A stretch of DNA of 64,000 bases from an uncultured Clostridia bacterium (GTDB lineage: Bacteria > Bacillota > Clostridia > UBA1381), in assembly GCA_934476075.1 (NCBI GenBank), contig CAKSNH010000002.1, positions 186,001 through 250,000 of the forward strand, in the 5' to 3' direction. Shown here piece after piece: positions 24,838 to 33,981 of the stretch (positions are counted from its first letter, which is position 1; every line of letters starts with the position of its first letter). The notes below the pieces were generated by a model. The model worked only from the letters and a program-made list of their open reading frames with translations, was not told the DNA's origin and ran no database searches. A program made the translations under genes and the position numbers.

Positions 24838-26055
24838 TTATTTAATACCGTTCTTTTTCTTCATCATAGCACGAACTTTCAGCGGCAGACCGTATAGGTT
24901 GATGAAACCTTCCGCATCTTTGTGGCTGTATAGTTCATGGCTGTCACCAAAGCTTGCAATATCTTCATTGTATAGTGAATACGGAGATTTTGCACCGGCA
25001 GGAGTTACGCTGCCTTTGTAAAGTTTAAGTCTGACTTCGCCTGTAACATATTCGTCCATAACATCAAACATAGCAGACATTGATTCACGAAGCGGTGTAA
25101 ACCATTTGCCGTCATATACAAGTTCGGCAAACTTAACAGCTGACTGACGCTTAAAGCTTTGAGTATCTCTGTCAAGGCAAAGATATTCAAGTTCCTGAAT
25201 AGCTGTGTAAAGAATTGTACCGCCCGGAGTTTCATACACACCTCTTGATTTCATACCGACAAGTCTGTCCTCAACGATGTCTGCGATACCAACGCCGTAT
25301 TCGCCGCCGATTTTGTTAAGAGCTTCAACAAGAGGTCTTGGGTCCATCTTTTGACCGTCAAGAGATACAGGTTCGCCTTTTTCAAAACCGATTGTGATAT
25401 ATTTTGGAGTTTCAGGAGCTTTTTCGGGAGAAACACCCAATTTCAACAAGCTGTCAAGCTGAGGTTCGTTAGCAGGGTCTTCCAAATCCATACCTTCGTG
25501 GCTGATGTGCCAGATGTTTCTGTCACGAGAATACAAATCTTTCTTTGTAACAGGAATTTCGATACCGTGAGCCTCTGCATAATCAACAGCGTCTTCACGA
25601 GATTTAATATCCCAAATTCTCCAAGGAGCAATAATTTTAAGTGTCGGGTCAAGTGCTTTGATGCCCAATTCAAAACGAACCTGGTCATTACCTTTACCGG
25701 TAGCACCGTGACAGATAGCAACCGCACCTTCCTTGTGTGCGATTTCAACCAATCTCTTTGCGATGATAGGTCTTGCGTGCGAAGTACCAAGAAGGTATTT
25801 GCCTTCGTATACAGCACCTGCTTTTAGTGTAGGGAAAATATAATCTTTTACATATTCATCTCTTAGGTCTTCGATGTAAAGTTTAGATGCACCCGCTTTT
25901 TTTGCACGTTCGTCCAAACCGTCGGTTTCCTTACCCTGACCAACATCACCGCAAACCGCAATTACATCATAATCATAGTTTTCCTTCAACCAAGGAATGA
26001 TGATTGATGTATCCAAACCGCCTGAATACGCTAATACAACTTTTTCTTTGCTCAT
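24838..26055 (-). CDS. argG: Argininosuccinate synthase
   Basis: A 405-residue ATP-dependent synthase joining citrulline and aspartate. The ATP loop AYSGGLDTSIIIPWLKE is at the N terminus. Further conserved segments are CHGATGKGNDQVRFE, APWRIWDIKSRED and DLYSRDRNIWHISHEG. ATG 26055 follows GGAGAAATAAT and gives the family length; the frame runs on to 26166 without a site. A consensus promoter is about 140 nt upstream, leaving a leader without an obvious arginine-repressor box. Confidence 0.97.
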   Translation of the reverse strand: MSKEKVVLAYSGGLDTSIIIPWLKENYDYDVIAVCGDVGQGKETDGLDERAKKAGASKLYIEDLRDEYVKDYIFPTLKAGAVYEGKYLLGTSHARPIIAKRLVEIAHKEGAVAICHGATGKGNDQVRFELGIKALDPTLKIIAPWRIWDIKSREDAVDYAEAHGIEIPVTKKDLYSRDRNIWHISHEGMDLEDPANEPQLDSLLKLGVSPEKAPETPKYITIGFEKGEPVSLDGQKMDPRPLVEALNKIGGEYGVGIADIVEDRLVGMKSRGVYETPGGTILYTAIQELEYLCLDRDTQSFKRQSAVKFAELVYDGKWFTPLRESMSAMFDVMDEYVTGEVRLKLYKGSVTPAGAKSPYSLYNEDIASFGDSHELYSHKDAEGFINLYGLPLKVRAMMKKKNGIK

Positions 26056-26196
26056 ATTATTTCTCCAATCCGCCATAAAATGGCTATGTATTTTGTAAAA
26101 CAGGGAATACGAAAAAATCGCATTCAAAAGCAAGTGATTTTTTGCAATTATACTTGCAATTACCACTCATTTAATGATAAAATATTTACATTGATT

Positions 26197-26225
26197 ATTA
26201 TATACTATTAAAACGAATTGTGCAA
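26197..26225 (-). promoter_or_regulatory. Sigma-A promoter of argG
   Basis: On the minus strand: TTGCAC (plus 26220-26225), 17-nt spacer, TATAAT (plus 26197-26202). The leader to argG is about 135 nt. Confidence 0.7.
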
Positions 26226-26312
26226 GACAAAATATTATCTTTTTTATATATTTCGGTTTTATACAATTTTGTGTATATTTATACTATGTTTTTTGGGAAA
26301 GGTAAATAAAAA

Positions 26313-26807
26313 ATGCGTATTATAGGAATTGACCCCGGATATGCCATAGTTGGAGTAGGGGCTGTGGATTACAGGGGGAATAAGTTTGTCGGAGCGGAGT
26401 ATGGGGCGATTACAACGCCTGCCGGTATGCCCACGCCCGAACGGCTCAGAATAATATACAGTGAGATAAGCGAGGTTTTGGATTCATACAAGCCCGATGC
26501 GGTTGCGATTGAAGAATTATTTTTTAACAACAATGCAAAGACCGCCATCACTGTCGGACAGGCAAGGGGAGTATTGGTGGTTGCGGCGGCAAACCGTAAT
26601 ATACCTATATATGAGTACACCCCGTTGCAGATAAAACAGGCACTGACGGGCTACGGCAGAGCGGACAAAAAGCAAATGCAGAATATGGTTAAAATGATGC
26701 TAGGGTTAAATGCGATACCAAAACCCGATGATGCCGCCGACGCACTTGCCGCCGCAATTTGCCATGCACATTCATACAGAATGAATAATATTACAGGTAT
26801 GAGTTGA
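26313..26807 (+). CDS. ruvC: Crossover junction endodeoxyribonuclease RuvC
   Basis: A 164-residue Holliday-junction resolvase of normal length. The acidic catalytic residues lie in RIIGIDPGYAIVG (Asp 7), VAIEELFFNNNAKTA (Glu near 68) and KPDDAADALAAAICH (two Asp near 140). It cuts the junction that RuvAB moves. A 133-nt gap to ruvA contains a possible promoter. Confidence 0.96.
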   Translation: MRIIGIDPGYAIVGVGAVDYRGNKFVGAEYGAITTPAGMPTPERLRIIYSEISEVLDSYKPDAVAIEELFFNNNAKTAITVGQARGVLVVAAANRNIPIYEYTPLQIKQALTGYGRADKKQMQNMVKMMLGLNAIPKPDDAADALAAAICHAHSYRMNNITGMS

Positions 26808-26892
26808 TTTTATGCAGAATATACAGTGCATTAAAATACAAAATATACAATAATTTAATGAAAACAGTAACAAAAATGTAACATTAATTTGA

Positions 26893-26921
26893 TTGACAGA
26901 ATATTGTTTTACATATAAGAT
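26893..26921 (+). promoter_or_regulatory. Possible promoter of ruvAB
   Basis: TTGACA (26893-26898), 17-nt spacer, TAAGAT (26916-26921). The -10 is imperfect. It is 20 nt upstream of ruvA. Confidence 0.4.
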
Positions 26922-26940
26922 ATAAATGAGGGGTTTTTTG

Positions 26941-27534
26941 ATGTTTTATTATATAAAAGGTGAAATAGCACATAAAGGTGAAAATTTTGTTGCCGTTGAT
27001 GTGAACGGTGTTTGTTATAAAATATATACGTCGCTTTCGTGCATTGGCAGATGCGGTGAAGTGGGCGGAAAGGCTAAGTTTTTTACACATCTTCATCTGC
27101 GTGAGGATATTATGGATTTATACGGATTTACCACGCAGGAAGAACTTACTATGTTTGAACATTTGATTTCGGTTACGGGGGTAGGTCCGAAAGCGGGACT
27201 TTCCATATTGTCGGTTACATCGCCCGAAAAATTTGCACTTGCGGTTGTGACGGGGGATACAAAAACTTTGACAAAGGCATCGGGAGTAGGCCCGAAAATG
27301 GCACAGAGGGTTATTTTGGAGCTGAAAGACCGATTGAAAAATGAGGATATATCGGCTGTTATGGATATTGATGATGATATGGATTACAGCGGTGACAGCA
27401 TGGGCGAGGCGGTAAATGCACTTGTTGTGCTCGGATATGCTCCGCAGGAGGCGAAAAAAGCCATTGTCGGTGCGGACAGCTGTGGCAGTGTTGAGGAAAT
27501 AATAAAATTTGCATTGAAGAAATTGATGAAATAA
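26941..27534 (+). CDS. ruvA: Holliday junction DNA helicase subunit RuvA
   Basis: A 197-residue RuvA. The OB-fold N terminus (MFYYIKGEIAHKGENFVAVD) is followed by two helix-hairpin-helix motifs (LISVTGVGPKAGLSIL, ASGVGPKMAQRVILEL). After an acidic linker (DIDDDMDYSGDS) is the C-terminal RuvB-contact domain (AVNALVVLGYAPQEAKKAI). ATG 26941 follows GAGGGG by 7 nt; an in-frame ATG at 26926 lies before that site. Confidence 0.95.
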   Translation: MFYYIKGEIAHKGENFVAVDVNGVCYKIYTSLSCIGRCGEVGGKAKFFTHLHLREDIMDLYGFTTQEELTMFEHLISVTGVGPKAGLSILSVTSPEKFALAVVTGDTKTLTKASGVGPKMAQRVILELKDRLKNEDISAVMDIDDDMDYSGDSMGEAVNALVVLGYAPQEAKKAIVGADSCGSVEEIIKFALKKLMK

Positions 27535-27564
27535 TAGTTAAATATTAAAGGAAGGAGAAAAATT

Positions 27565-28578
27565 TTGCTTTTTGATGATAATGAAAGAATAGTGACAGGC
27601 GATTACATAGAAGGCGAGGACGAGGATATTGAAATCGGACTTCGGCCGAGAAGTCTGTCGGAATATATAGGACAGGCAAAAGCAAAGGAAAATTTACAGA
27701 TTTATATAAAAGCGGCTCTTGACAGACGTGAACCGCTTGACCATGTATTGCTTTACGGACCGCCGGGACTCGGCAAAACAACGCTTGCGGGCATTATTGC
27801 AAATGAGATGGGCGTGAATATAAGAATTACAAGCGGACCGGCTATTGAAAAGGCGGGGGATTTGGCGGCAATTCTGACGAATTTGTCACAGCATGATATA
27901 TTGTTTATAGATGAGATACACAGACTTAGCCGAAGTGTGGAGGAAATTTTGTATCCGGCAATGGAGGATTATGCACTGGATATAATTATAGGAAAAGGGC
28001 CGGCGGCGAAGTCTATTCGGCTTGACTTGCCGAAGTTTACGCTTATCGGTGCAACGACAAGAGCGGGACTTTTGACCGCACCGCTGCGTGACCGTTTCGG
28101 CGTGATAAGCAGATTGGAGCTTTATGAAACGGAAGAACTTATGGACATTGTAACACGTTCGGCAAATATCCTTGGGGTGGATATTCAGTCAGACGGAGCG
28201 AGGGAAATTGCGTGCCGTTCAAGAGGAACACCGCGTATAGCCAATCGTCTGTTAAAACGTGTGCGTGATTTTGCACAGGTTAAGTATGACGGGGTTATAA
28301 CAAAAGAGGTAGCCGATGATGCACTTTGTCATATGGAGATTGACAAAAAGGGACTTGATATTATCGACAGCCGTATGATAAAGGCGATGATAAATAATTT
28401 TGGGGGCGGCCCTGTCGGACTTGATACATTGGCGGCGACTATCGGCGAAGAATCGAATACTATTGAGGATGTCTACGAACCATATTTGTTACGGCTTGGA
28501 TTTATTGCCCGTACACCGAGGGGCAGAATTGTCACAAAGACGGCATATGACCATTTTAATATACCGTATGGCGAGTAG
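27565..28578 (+). CDS. ruvB: Holliday junction branch migration helicase RuvB
   Basis: A 337-residue AAA+ motor of normal length. Walker A is GPPGLGKTTLAG, Walker B is ILFIDEIHRLSRSVEE, sensor I LIGATTRAGLLTAPLRDRFG and the arginine finger region follows. The C-terminal winged helix contains GGGPVGLDTLAATIGEE. The start is TTG 27565, with AAGGAG at 27552-27557. Confidence 0.97.
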   Translation: MLFDDNERIVTGDYIEGEDEDIEIGLRPRSLSEYIGQAKAKENLQIYIKAALDRREPLDHVLLYGPPGLGKTTLAGIIANEMGVNIRITSGPAIEKAGDLAAILTNLSQHDILFIDEIHRLSRSVEEILYPAMEDYALDIIIGKGPAAKSIRLDLPKFTLIGATTRAGLLTAPLRDRFGVISRLELYETEELMDIVTRSANILGVDIQSDGAREIACRSRGTPRIANRLLKRVRDFAQVKYDGVITKEVADDALCHMEIDKKGLDIIDSRMIKAMINNFGGGPVGLDTLAATIGEESNTIEDVYEPYLLRLGFIARTPRGRIVTKTAYDHFNIPYGE

Positions 28579-28609
28579 CTTTCATGTGGGAAAGGAAGGA
28601 TATTGATAC

Positions 28610-30079
28610 ATGAAAAGATTATTGATGCTTATGATTATGCTGTTTGCGATAATCATTCCGACGGCAGCACACGCAGAAACACTGAAATTGCAGTATGACG
28701 GCGGAGTGCATGACTATAATGATGAACAGTACACACTTATTGTTAAAGACCGGACACTTCAAGTGCCGCTGCCGCCGATACTTTTTAATGACAGAGCGTT
28801 AGTGCCTATCAGAGAGGTTTTTGAGGCTTTGGGAGCAACGGTCGACTATGACAGTGCGACACAGGGAATTACGGTGCAGTCGAGCGATGTTACGGTGAAA
28901 TTGCAGATTAACAGCAATGACGCATATGTAAACGGCAAGAAAGTGAGTATTCCGGACGGGGTTGTGCCGAAGCTTATCGGCAGAGTGGGCGAGAGTGCGA
29001 AAACTATGGTTCCGGTGAGATTTATTTCCGAAAGCATAGGCTTGAATGTTGAGTTTGACGGCAATAACGGTGCAATACGCATTGCGTCGTCACCGGCTCC
29101 GGCACCGGCTGTAAATCCGAATATCAAATCGGTTGAATTTGTGGATAAGGACTGGGGTGTGGTTATAACGGTCGAGGCGGATAAAAGTTTGAGTGATTAT
29201 CAAGTGTTCACGATGACCGACCCGTTTAAGATTGTTTTGGATATAAAGAATGCAAGTGTAGCAAATGTATCATCAACATACAATTACGGAAAGAAGTACA
29301 TTGAACGTGTGCGTTTGGGTCAGCATGAGGCAAGTTCGAGAATTGTTATTGATATGAAAGAAAAACGTGATTTCTATATCACGACAGACGGCAATTATCT
29401 GTGGATTAATATTACCACAAATGCAGAACCGTCGGCACAGCAGCCGAATACAAATGTACCTAACAACGGAAAGCTGGTTGTGCTTGATGCGGGACATGGC
29501 GGTGATGACGGCGGTACACACGGTGTGACGTCTGACGGAACAACGTATTATGAAAAAGATGTGGCATTGCAGATTGAATTATATGTAAAGGAAATATTGC
29601 AGCAAAACGGAATTAATGTGCTGGCAACCAAGGAAAGCGATGTATTTATCGAGCTTGCTGATAGAGCGGGCATAGCAAATGCGAACAATGCGGCACTGTT
29701 TGTAAGTATACATTTGAATTCAAGCGAGACAGCGGCGGCAAGCGGAACGGAAGTGCTGTATACTGCGTCGAATAACGGGGATAGTTACGGCATAACAAGT
29801 CAGCAGCTGGCAACAAATATAGATAAGGAACTTATAGCCGCAATAGGCACAAGAAACAGGGGTGTAAAGCAGCAGAATTTGTCTGTTTGCCGTAACAGTG
29901 TAATGCCTGCCGCATTGGTTGAGGTTGGATTTATGTCAAATACGGCGGAAATGGATAATCTGGCAAATCCCGATTTCCAATACAAAGCCGCACAAGGTAT
30001 AGCACGGGGAATTATGAAGTCGCTTGAAAGCGTGACAATGCCTCAGCAGCCAAGCGGAATAGAATATATGACAGACTGA
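28610..30079 (+). CDS. N-acetylmuramoyl-L-alanine amidase with stalk and AMIN domains
   Basis: A 489-residue secreted peptidoglycan hydrolase. A signal peptide occupies residues 1-22. A Cu_amine_oxidN1 stalk domain spans about 40-155 (ALVPIREVFEALGATVDYD, TMVPVRFISESIGLNVEFD). An AMIN domain spans about 165-265 (DPFKIVLDIKNA, YIERVRLGQHE). The Amidase_3 domain spans about 285-475, with zinc-binding residues in VVLDAGHGGDDGG, YEKDVALQ and FVSIHLNSSE, and catalytic Glu in LVEVGFMSNTAEM. It cleaves the amide bond between MurNAc and L-Ala, probably in cell separation or sporulation. It sits inside the ruv-queA-tgt run, 31 nt after ruvB and 20 nt before queA. Confidence 0.92.
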   Translation: MKRLLMLMIMLFAIIIPTAAHAETLKLQYDGGVHDYNDEQYTLIVKDRTLQVPLPPILFNDRALVPIREVFEALGATVDYDSATQGITVQSSDVTVKLQINSNDAYVNGKKVSIPDGVVPKLIGRVGESAKTMVPVRFISESIGLNVEFDGNNGAIRIASSPAPAPAVNPNIKSVEFVDKDWGVVITVEADKSLSDYQVFTMTDPFKIVLDIKNASVANVSSTYNYGKKYIERVRLGQHEASSRIVIDMKEKRDFYITTDGNYLWINITTNAEPSAQQPNTNVPNNGKLVVLDAGHGGDDGGTHGVTSDGTTYYEKDVALQIELYVKEILQQNGINVLATKESDVFIELADRAGIANANNAALFVSIHLNSSETAAASGTEVLYTASNNGDSYGITSQQLATNIDKELIAAIGTRNRGVKQQNLSVCRNSVMPAALVEVGFMSNTAEMDNLANPDFQYKAAQGIARGIMKSLESVTMPQQPSGIEYMTD

Positions 30080-30099
30080 TATATAAGGAAGAATTAAAA

Positions 30100-31125
30100 A
30101 TGCAGAGAACAGATTTTTATTATGATTTACCGCAGGAACTTATAGCACAAGAACCGCTTAAAGACAGAAGTTCATCAAGACTGATGCTTTTGGATAAGAA
30201 CACGGGCGGGATTGAACATAAGCATTTTTATGATATTGCGGACTATCTTAACGAGGGCGATACATTAATATTGAATGATACCAAGGTTATACCGGCACGT
30301 TTGTACGGACATAAAGAGGGTACGGGCGGTGCGATTGAATTTTTGCTTTTGCATAAGCATAAATTGGACGAATGGGAAGTAATATTAAAGCCCGGCAGAA
30401 AAGCAAAGATTGGTGCTAGATTTGTTTTCGGAAACGGTGAATTGACGGCGGAGATTTTGGATATTGTCAATGACGGAAACAGAATAGTAAAGTTTTATTA
30501 TGACGGTGTGTTTGAGGACGTATTGGACAGATTGGGCGAAATGCCGCTGCCGCACTACATCACACACAAGCTTGAAGATAAAGACCGTTATCAGACGGTT
30601 TATGCAAAATATTCGGGTTCGGCAGCCGCACCTACTGCGGGATTGCATTTTACACCCGAATTATTGGAAAAGATAAAACAAAAGGGTGTTAATATAGGCT
30701 ATGTGACGCTGCACGTCGGATTGGGCACATTCAGACCTGTAAAAGCGGACGATATATTAGACCACAAAATGCACTCGGAATTTTATATATTGCCGGAGGA
30801 AACGGCGAAATTGGTGAATGAAACGAAGAAAAACGGCAAGAGGGTTATTTCTGTCGGAACTACCGCCACTCGTGTGCTTGAAACGGTGGGCAGAAAGAAT
30901 AAGGAACTGACCGCCGATACGGGCTGGACAAATATATTTATTTATCCGGGCTGTGAGTTTACCACGATAGATGCGTTGATTACCAATTTCCATTTGCCCG
31001 AATCGACATTGATTATGCTTGTGAGTGCGTTGGCGGGCAGAGAAAATGTATTGAACGCATACAGGGTTGCTGTGGAAGAAAAATATAGATTTTTCAGTTT
31101 CGGCGATGCAATGTTTATACGTTGA
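30100..31125 (+). CDS. queA: S-adenosylmethionine:tRNA ribosyltransferase-isomerase
   Basis: A 341-residue QueA, of normal length, making epoxyqueuosine in tRNA by transferring ribose from SAM to preQ1 at position 34. Signature segments are DFYYDLPQELIAQEPL, DRSSSRLMLLD, NDTKVIPARLYG, AAPTAGLHFTPELLEK and HVGLGTFRPVKADDI. It works just before or after Tgt, which is encoded downstream past the toxin-antitoxin pair. Confidence 0.96.
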   Translation: MQRTDFYYDLPQELIAQEPLKDRSSSRLMLLDKNTGGIEHKHFYDIADYLNEGDTLILNDTKVIPARLYGHKEGTGGAIEFLLLHKHKLDEWEVILKPGRKAKIGARFVFGNGELTAEILDIVNDGNRIVKFYYDGVFEDVLDRLGEMPLPHYITHKLEDKDRYQTVYAKYSGSAAAPTAGLHFTPELLEKIKQKGVNIGYVTLHVGLGTFRPVKADDILDHKMHSEFYILPEETAKLVNETKKNGKRVISVGTTATRVLETVGRKNKELTADTGWTNIFIYPGCEFTTIDALITNFHLPESTLIMLVSALAGRENVLNAYRVAVEEKYRFFSFGDAMFIR

Positions 31126-31131
31126 GAATTT

Positions 31132-31182
31132 AACATAATGTACGCATATTATGTTGACAAATTCACATAATAAACATATAAT
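31132..31182 (+). promoter_or_regulatory. Promoter and operator of the toxin-antitoxin pair
   Basis: TTGACA (31154-31159), 17-nt spacer, TATAAT (31177-31182): both consensus. A perfect inverted repeat AACATAAT...ATTATGTT (31132-31155, 8-nt centre) overlaps the -35, and ACATAAT recurs inside the spacer. This fits autorepression by the antitoxin-toxin complex. Confidence 0.75.
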
Positions 31183-31204
31183 ATGAGTGAGGAGGGTGAT
31201 AATT

Positions 31205-31486
31205 ATGGCAAAAGTATCTACGAATGTCAGCATTGACAGGGAAACAAAGCAGAAAGCACAGGTTTTATTGGAAGAGTTCGGAATGGATTTATCCACCGCT
31301 GTAAACATTTTCTTAAAGCAGATGGTTTATGAGGGAGCATTCCCGTTTGCCATAGTGAGAGAAACTCCGAATACAGACACTGTTGCAGCTATAAAAGAGA
31401 TAGAGGAGTTTAAAAAACATCCGGAAATGTTTAAAAAGTATTCGTCTTTTTCGGAATTGCTTAAAGAGGTAGAGTCCGATGCTTGA
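31205..31486 (+). CDS. RelB/DinJ-family antitoxin
   Basis: A 93-residue protein with a ribbon-helix-helix N terminus (STNVSIDRETKQKAQVLLEEFGMDLSTAVNIFLKQM), typical of RelB/DinJ antitoxins. This part binds the operator DNA. The Lys/Glu-rich C-terminal tail (EEFKKHPEMFKKYSSFSELL) probably wraps and neutralises the toxin. AGGAGGGTG precedes ATG 31205. The gene overlaps the toxin by 8 nt. It has its own consensus promoter. Confidence 0.9.
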   Translation: MAKVSTNVSIDRETKQKAQVLLEEFGMDLSTAVNIFLKQMVYEGAFPFAIVRETPNTDTVAAIKEIEEFKKHPEMFKKYSSFSELLKEVESDA

Positions 31487-31751
31487 TATAGTTGTATCAA
31501 ACAGGTTTAAAAAAGATTTGAAACTGGCTATACGCCGAGGATACAGAATGGATTTGATGGAGGAAGTTGTTAATACGCTTGCGGCAAATGAAAAGCTTGC
31601 TCCGAAATACAAAGACCATGAGTTGACAGGGAATTATAAAGGACTTCGGGAATGTCATATAACTCCCGATTGGCTGTTGGTCTATCAGATTATAGACGAT
31701 GAACTTGTTTTGTATTTGGCAAGAACAGGTACACACAGCGATTTGTTTTAA
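31479..31751 (+). CDS. YafQ-family mRNA interferase toxin
   Basis: A 90-residue RelE-fold toxin resembling YafQ: FKKDLKLAIRRGYRM, LAPKYKDHELTGNYKGLRECHI, PDWLLVYQI and the C-terminal ARTGTHSDLF. In YafQ the conserved His and the late His/Asp/Phe residues are needed for ribosome-dependent mRNA cleavage; the equivalent positions (KDHEL, ECHITPDW, THSDLF) are all present, so it looks active. The start overlaps the antitoxin stop by 8 nt, which gives coupled translation. Confidence 0.9.
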   Translation: MLDIVVSNRFKKDLKLAIRRGYRMDLMEEVVNTLAANEKLAPKYKDHELTGNYKGLRECHITPDWLLVYQIIDDELVLYLARTGTHSDLF

Positions 31752-31804
31752 AAATAAAATGTGGTTTGAAAAAGGGAATATCAAATGATTATGAGGTATT
31801 GTTA

Positions 31805-32935
31805 ATGTTTAAATTATTACACCGGGAAGGTTTGGCAAGACGAGGAGAATTTCATACCGTGCACGGCGTGATACAGACTCCCGTTTTTATGAATGTAGGT
31901 ACTGCCGCAGCGATAAAAGGTGCGGTATCAACTATGGATTTGAAGAATATTAAATGTCAGGTGGAGCTTTCAAATACTTATCATCTGCACCTAAGACCGG
32001 GTGACAAGGTTATAAAGCAGCTTGGCGGTCTGCACAAATTTATGAATTGGGACAGACCGATTTTGACGGACAGCGGCGGTTTTCAGGTATTTTCGCTTGC
32101 GTCGCTCAGAAAAATTACCGAGGAAGGCGTTAATTTCAATTCGCATATTGACGGCAGAAAGATATTCATGGGGCCGGAAGAAAGTATGCAGATACAGTCA
32201 AATCTTGCGTCTACGATTGCAATGGCATTTGACGAGTGCATAGAAAATCCCGCACCGTATGATTATGTGAAAAAGTCATGCGACAGAACATACCGCTGGC
32301 TTGAAAGATGCAAGGCGGAAATGAACAGACTTAATTCGCTTGACGATACAATAAATAAAAATCAAATGCTGTTCGGCATAAATCAGGGCGGAACATATGA
32401 CGATTTGCGTATACAGCATATGAAAGAAATTTCAAAATTGGATTTGCCGGGATATGCAGTCGGCGGATTGGCAGTCGGCGAGTCGCACGCAGAAATGTAT
32501 CATATTCTGGACGTTGTATTGCCGCACGCTCCCGAAAATAAGCCGAGATATTTGATGGGTGTGGGTACACCGGCAAATATTATCGAGTCGGTGGCAAGGG
32601 GCATAGACTTTTTTGACTGCGTAATTGCAAGCAGAAACGCACGTCATGCAAATTTGTATACTATGAACGGTACTATGAATTTGATGAATGCAAAGTATGA
32701 AACGGATACCGCACCTATTGAGGAAGGCTGTCAGTGTGAGGCTTGCAGACATTATTCGAGAGCGTATATAAGACATCTGTTCAAAGCGAAAGAGATGCTT
32801 GGTATGCGTCTTGCTGTAATGCATAATTTATATTTCTATAATAATTTGATGGAACAGATACGCACTGCGATTGAAGAAGACAGATTTCAGAAATTCAGAG
32901 AAGAAAATGTCGAAAAATTGGCAAAACGTATATAA
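31805..32935 (+). CDS. tgt: Queuine tRNA-ribosyltransferase
   Basis: A 376-residue tRNA-guanine transglycosylase that swaps guanine 34 for preQ1. The catalytic Asp lies in LTDSGGFQVFSLA, the second Asp in FDCVIASRNARH, and the substrate loop in GINQGG and GGLAVGE. The zinc site is CQCEACRHYSRAYIRHL. ATG 31805 follows GAGG by 8 nt; the frame extends upstream to 31766 without a site. It is separated from queA by the toxin-antitoxin pair and can be transcribed from that pair's promoter. Confidence 0.96.
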   Translation: MFKLLHREGLARRGEFHTVHGVIQTPVFMNVGTAAAIKGAVSTMDLKNIKCQVELSNTYHLHLRPGDKVIKQLGGLHKFMNWDRPILTDSGGFQVFSLASLRKITEEGVNFNSHIDGRKIFMGPEESMQIQSNLASTIAMAFDECIENPAPYDYVKKSCDRTYRWLERCKAEMNRLNSLDDTINKNQMLFGINQGGTYDDLRIQHMKEISKLDLPGYAVGGLAVGESHAEMYHILDVVLPHAPENKPRYLMGVGTPANIIESVARGIDFFDCVIASRNARHANLYTMNGTMNLMNAKYETDTAPIEEGCQCEACRHYSRAYIRHLFKAKEMLGMRLAVMHNLYFYNNLMEQIRTAIEEDRFQKFREENVEKLAKRI

Positions 32936-32939
32936 TGAT

Positions 32940-32978
32940 AAAGCGATTTTTGCAGTTGATATTGCGAAAATCGCTTTT
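32940..32978 (+). terminator. Terminator after tgt
   Basis: AAAGCGATTTT (32940-32950) pairs perfectly with AAAATCGCTTT (32967-32977) across a 16-nt loop, ending in a short T run. Confidence 0.7.
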
Positions 32979-33022
32979 GTGGGATTTAAAGAAACGATTG
33001 CAGAAAGGATAAATAAATCGGT

Positions 33023-33844
33023 ATGGGAAAGTTTGATGGAATTTTGTTGTGCAGCGACTTGGACGATACACTTTTAACAACGGATAAGCATATTTCCGAT
33101 GATAACAAGCGAATGATTGAATATTTTAAAAAAGAGGGCGGAAAGTTTACCTTTGCAACGGGACGTATTCCGCACGGTGCAAAGCTGATGCTTAAATATA
33201 TAGAGCCTAATGCTCCGATGGTATGCTTTAACGGAGCGGGGATATTTGACCACAGGACAGATGAACTTTTGTGGCGTATGGCACTTGATGATGATGCGGT
33301 AAAGGTTATGGAATTTGTCGATAAGAATTTTCCGTATTCGGGATTGGAAGTGTGCACGGAGAAAGAATTGTATTTCTGCAAGGTAAATATGATTGTCGAA
33401 GTGCATAAAAAGCATGAGGACTTGGCGGATTTGTATGCCGACTACCATGATGTGCCGAAACCGTGGATAAAAGCGTTGTTTATGCAGGAAACATACCAAA
33501 TCGACGAAGTGAGAAACGGTTTGCAGAATTCGGAATTTACCGAAAAATTTGATTTTATACAAAGCAGTCCGCAGTATTACGAGCTGCTGCCGAAAAATGC
33601 GAGCAAGGGCAACGCACTTGTAAAATTGGCGGAGATTTTGGAAGTGCCGATAAACAGAGTTATTGCGATAGGTGACAACGAAAATGATATTTCAATGATA
33701 AAGTCGGCGGGAACGGGTATAGCGGTGGCAAATGCGATAGAACCGCTCAAAGACGCTGCGGATTTTATTACGGTTGATAATAATTCAAGTGCTGTTGCGG
33801 CGGTTATTAATATGCTTGACAGCGGTGAATTGAAATTGGATTGA
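33023..33844 (+). CDS. Cof-type HAD-superfamily phosphatase
   Basis: A 273-residue HAD hydrolase of the Cof/YidA subfamily. Motif I is CSDLDDTLLTTD with the nucleophile and acid Asp pair, motif II-like FATGRIPHG, and motif IV VIAIGDNENDISMIKSAGTGIAVANA. The middle part forms the C2 cap. Such enzymes dephosphorylate sugar phosphates or cofactors; the substrate is not predictable. GAAAGGA lies about 12 nt upstream of the ATG, which is somewhat far. Confidence 0.88.
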   Translation: MGKFDGILLCSDLDDTLLTTDKHISDDNKRMIEYFKKEGGKFTFATGRIPHGAKLMLKYIEPNAPMVCFNGAGIFDHRTDELLWRMALDDDAVKVMEFVDKNFPYSGLEVCTEKELYFCKVNMIVEVHKKHEDLADLYADYHDVPKPWIKALFMQETYQIDEVRNGLQNSEFTEKFDFIQSSPQYYELLPKNASKGNALVKLAEILEVPINRVIAIGDNENDISMIKSAGTGIAVANAIEPLKDAADFITVDNNSSAVAAVINMLDSGELKLD

Positions 33845-33920
33845 ATTAATGCCGAAAAATATATTATTTGACAGTTACATTTTTTCTGTAAAAAGATAGA
33901 ATTTTGTAGGTAAATTTTGC

Positions 33921-33949
33921 TTTACAATATGACTAAAAAATAATATAAT
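33921..33949 (+). promoter_or_regulatory. Sigma-A promoter of the M50-scpAB operon
   Basis: TTTACA (33921-33926), 17-nt spacer, TATAAT (33944-33949), 33 nt upstream of the protease gene. Confidence 0.65.
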
Positions 33950-33981
33950 TATATAGACTAATTTTATTGAGGAGAATTATT

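Noticed and set aside
26056..26312. Arginine-repressor box in the argG-ruvC gap
   Set aside because: AT-rich repeats such as TTGCAA occur, but no pair of recognisable ARG boxes was found near the promoter.
30757..31308. 183-residue minus-strand open frame across queA and the antitoxin
   Set aside because: It runs against two well-supported genes and the toxin-antitoxin promoter; no start signal.
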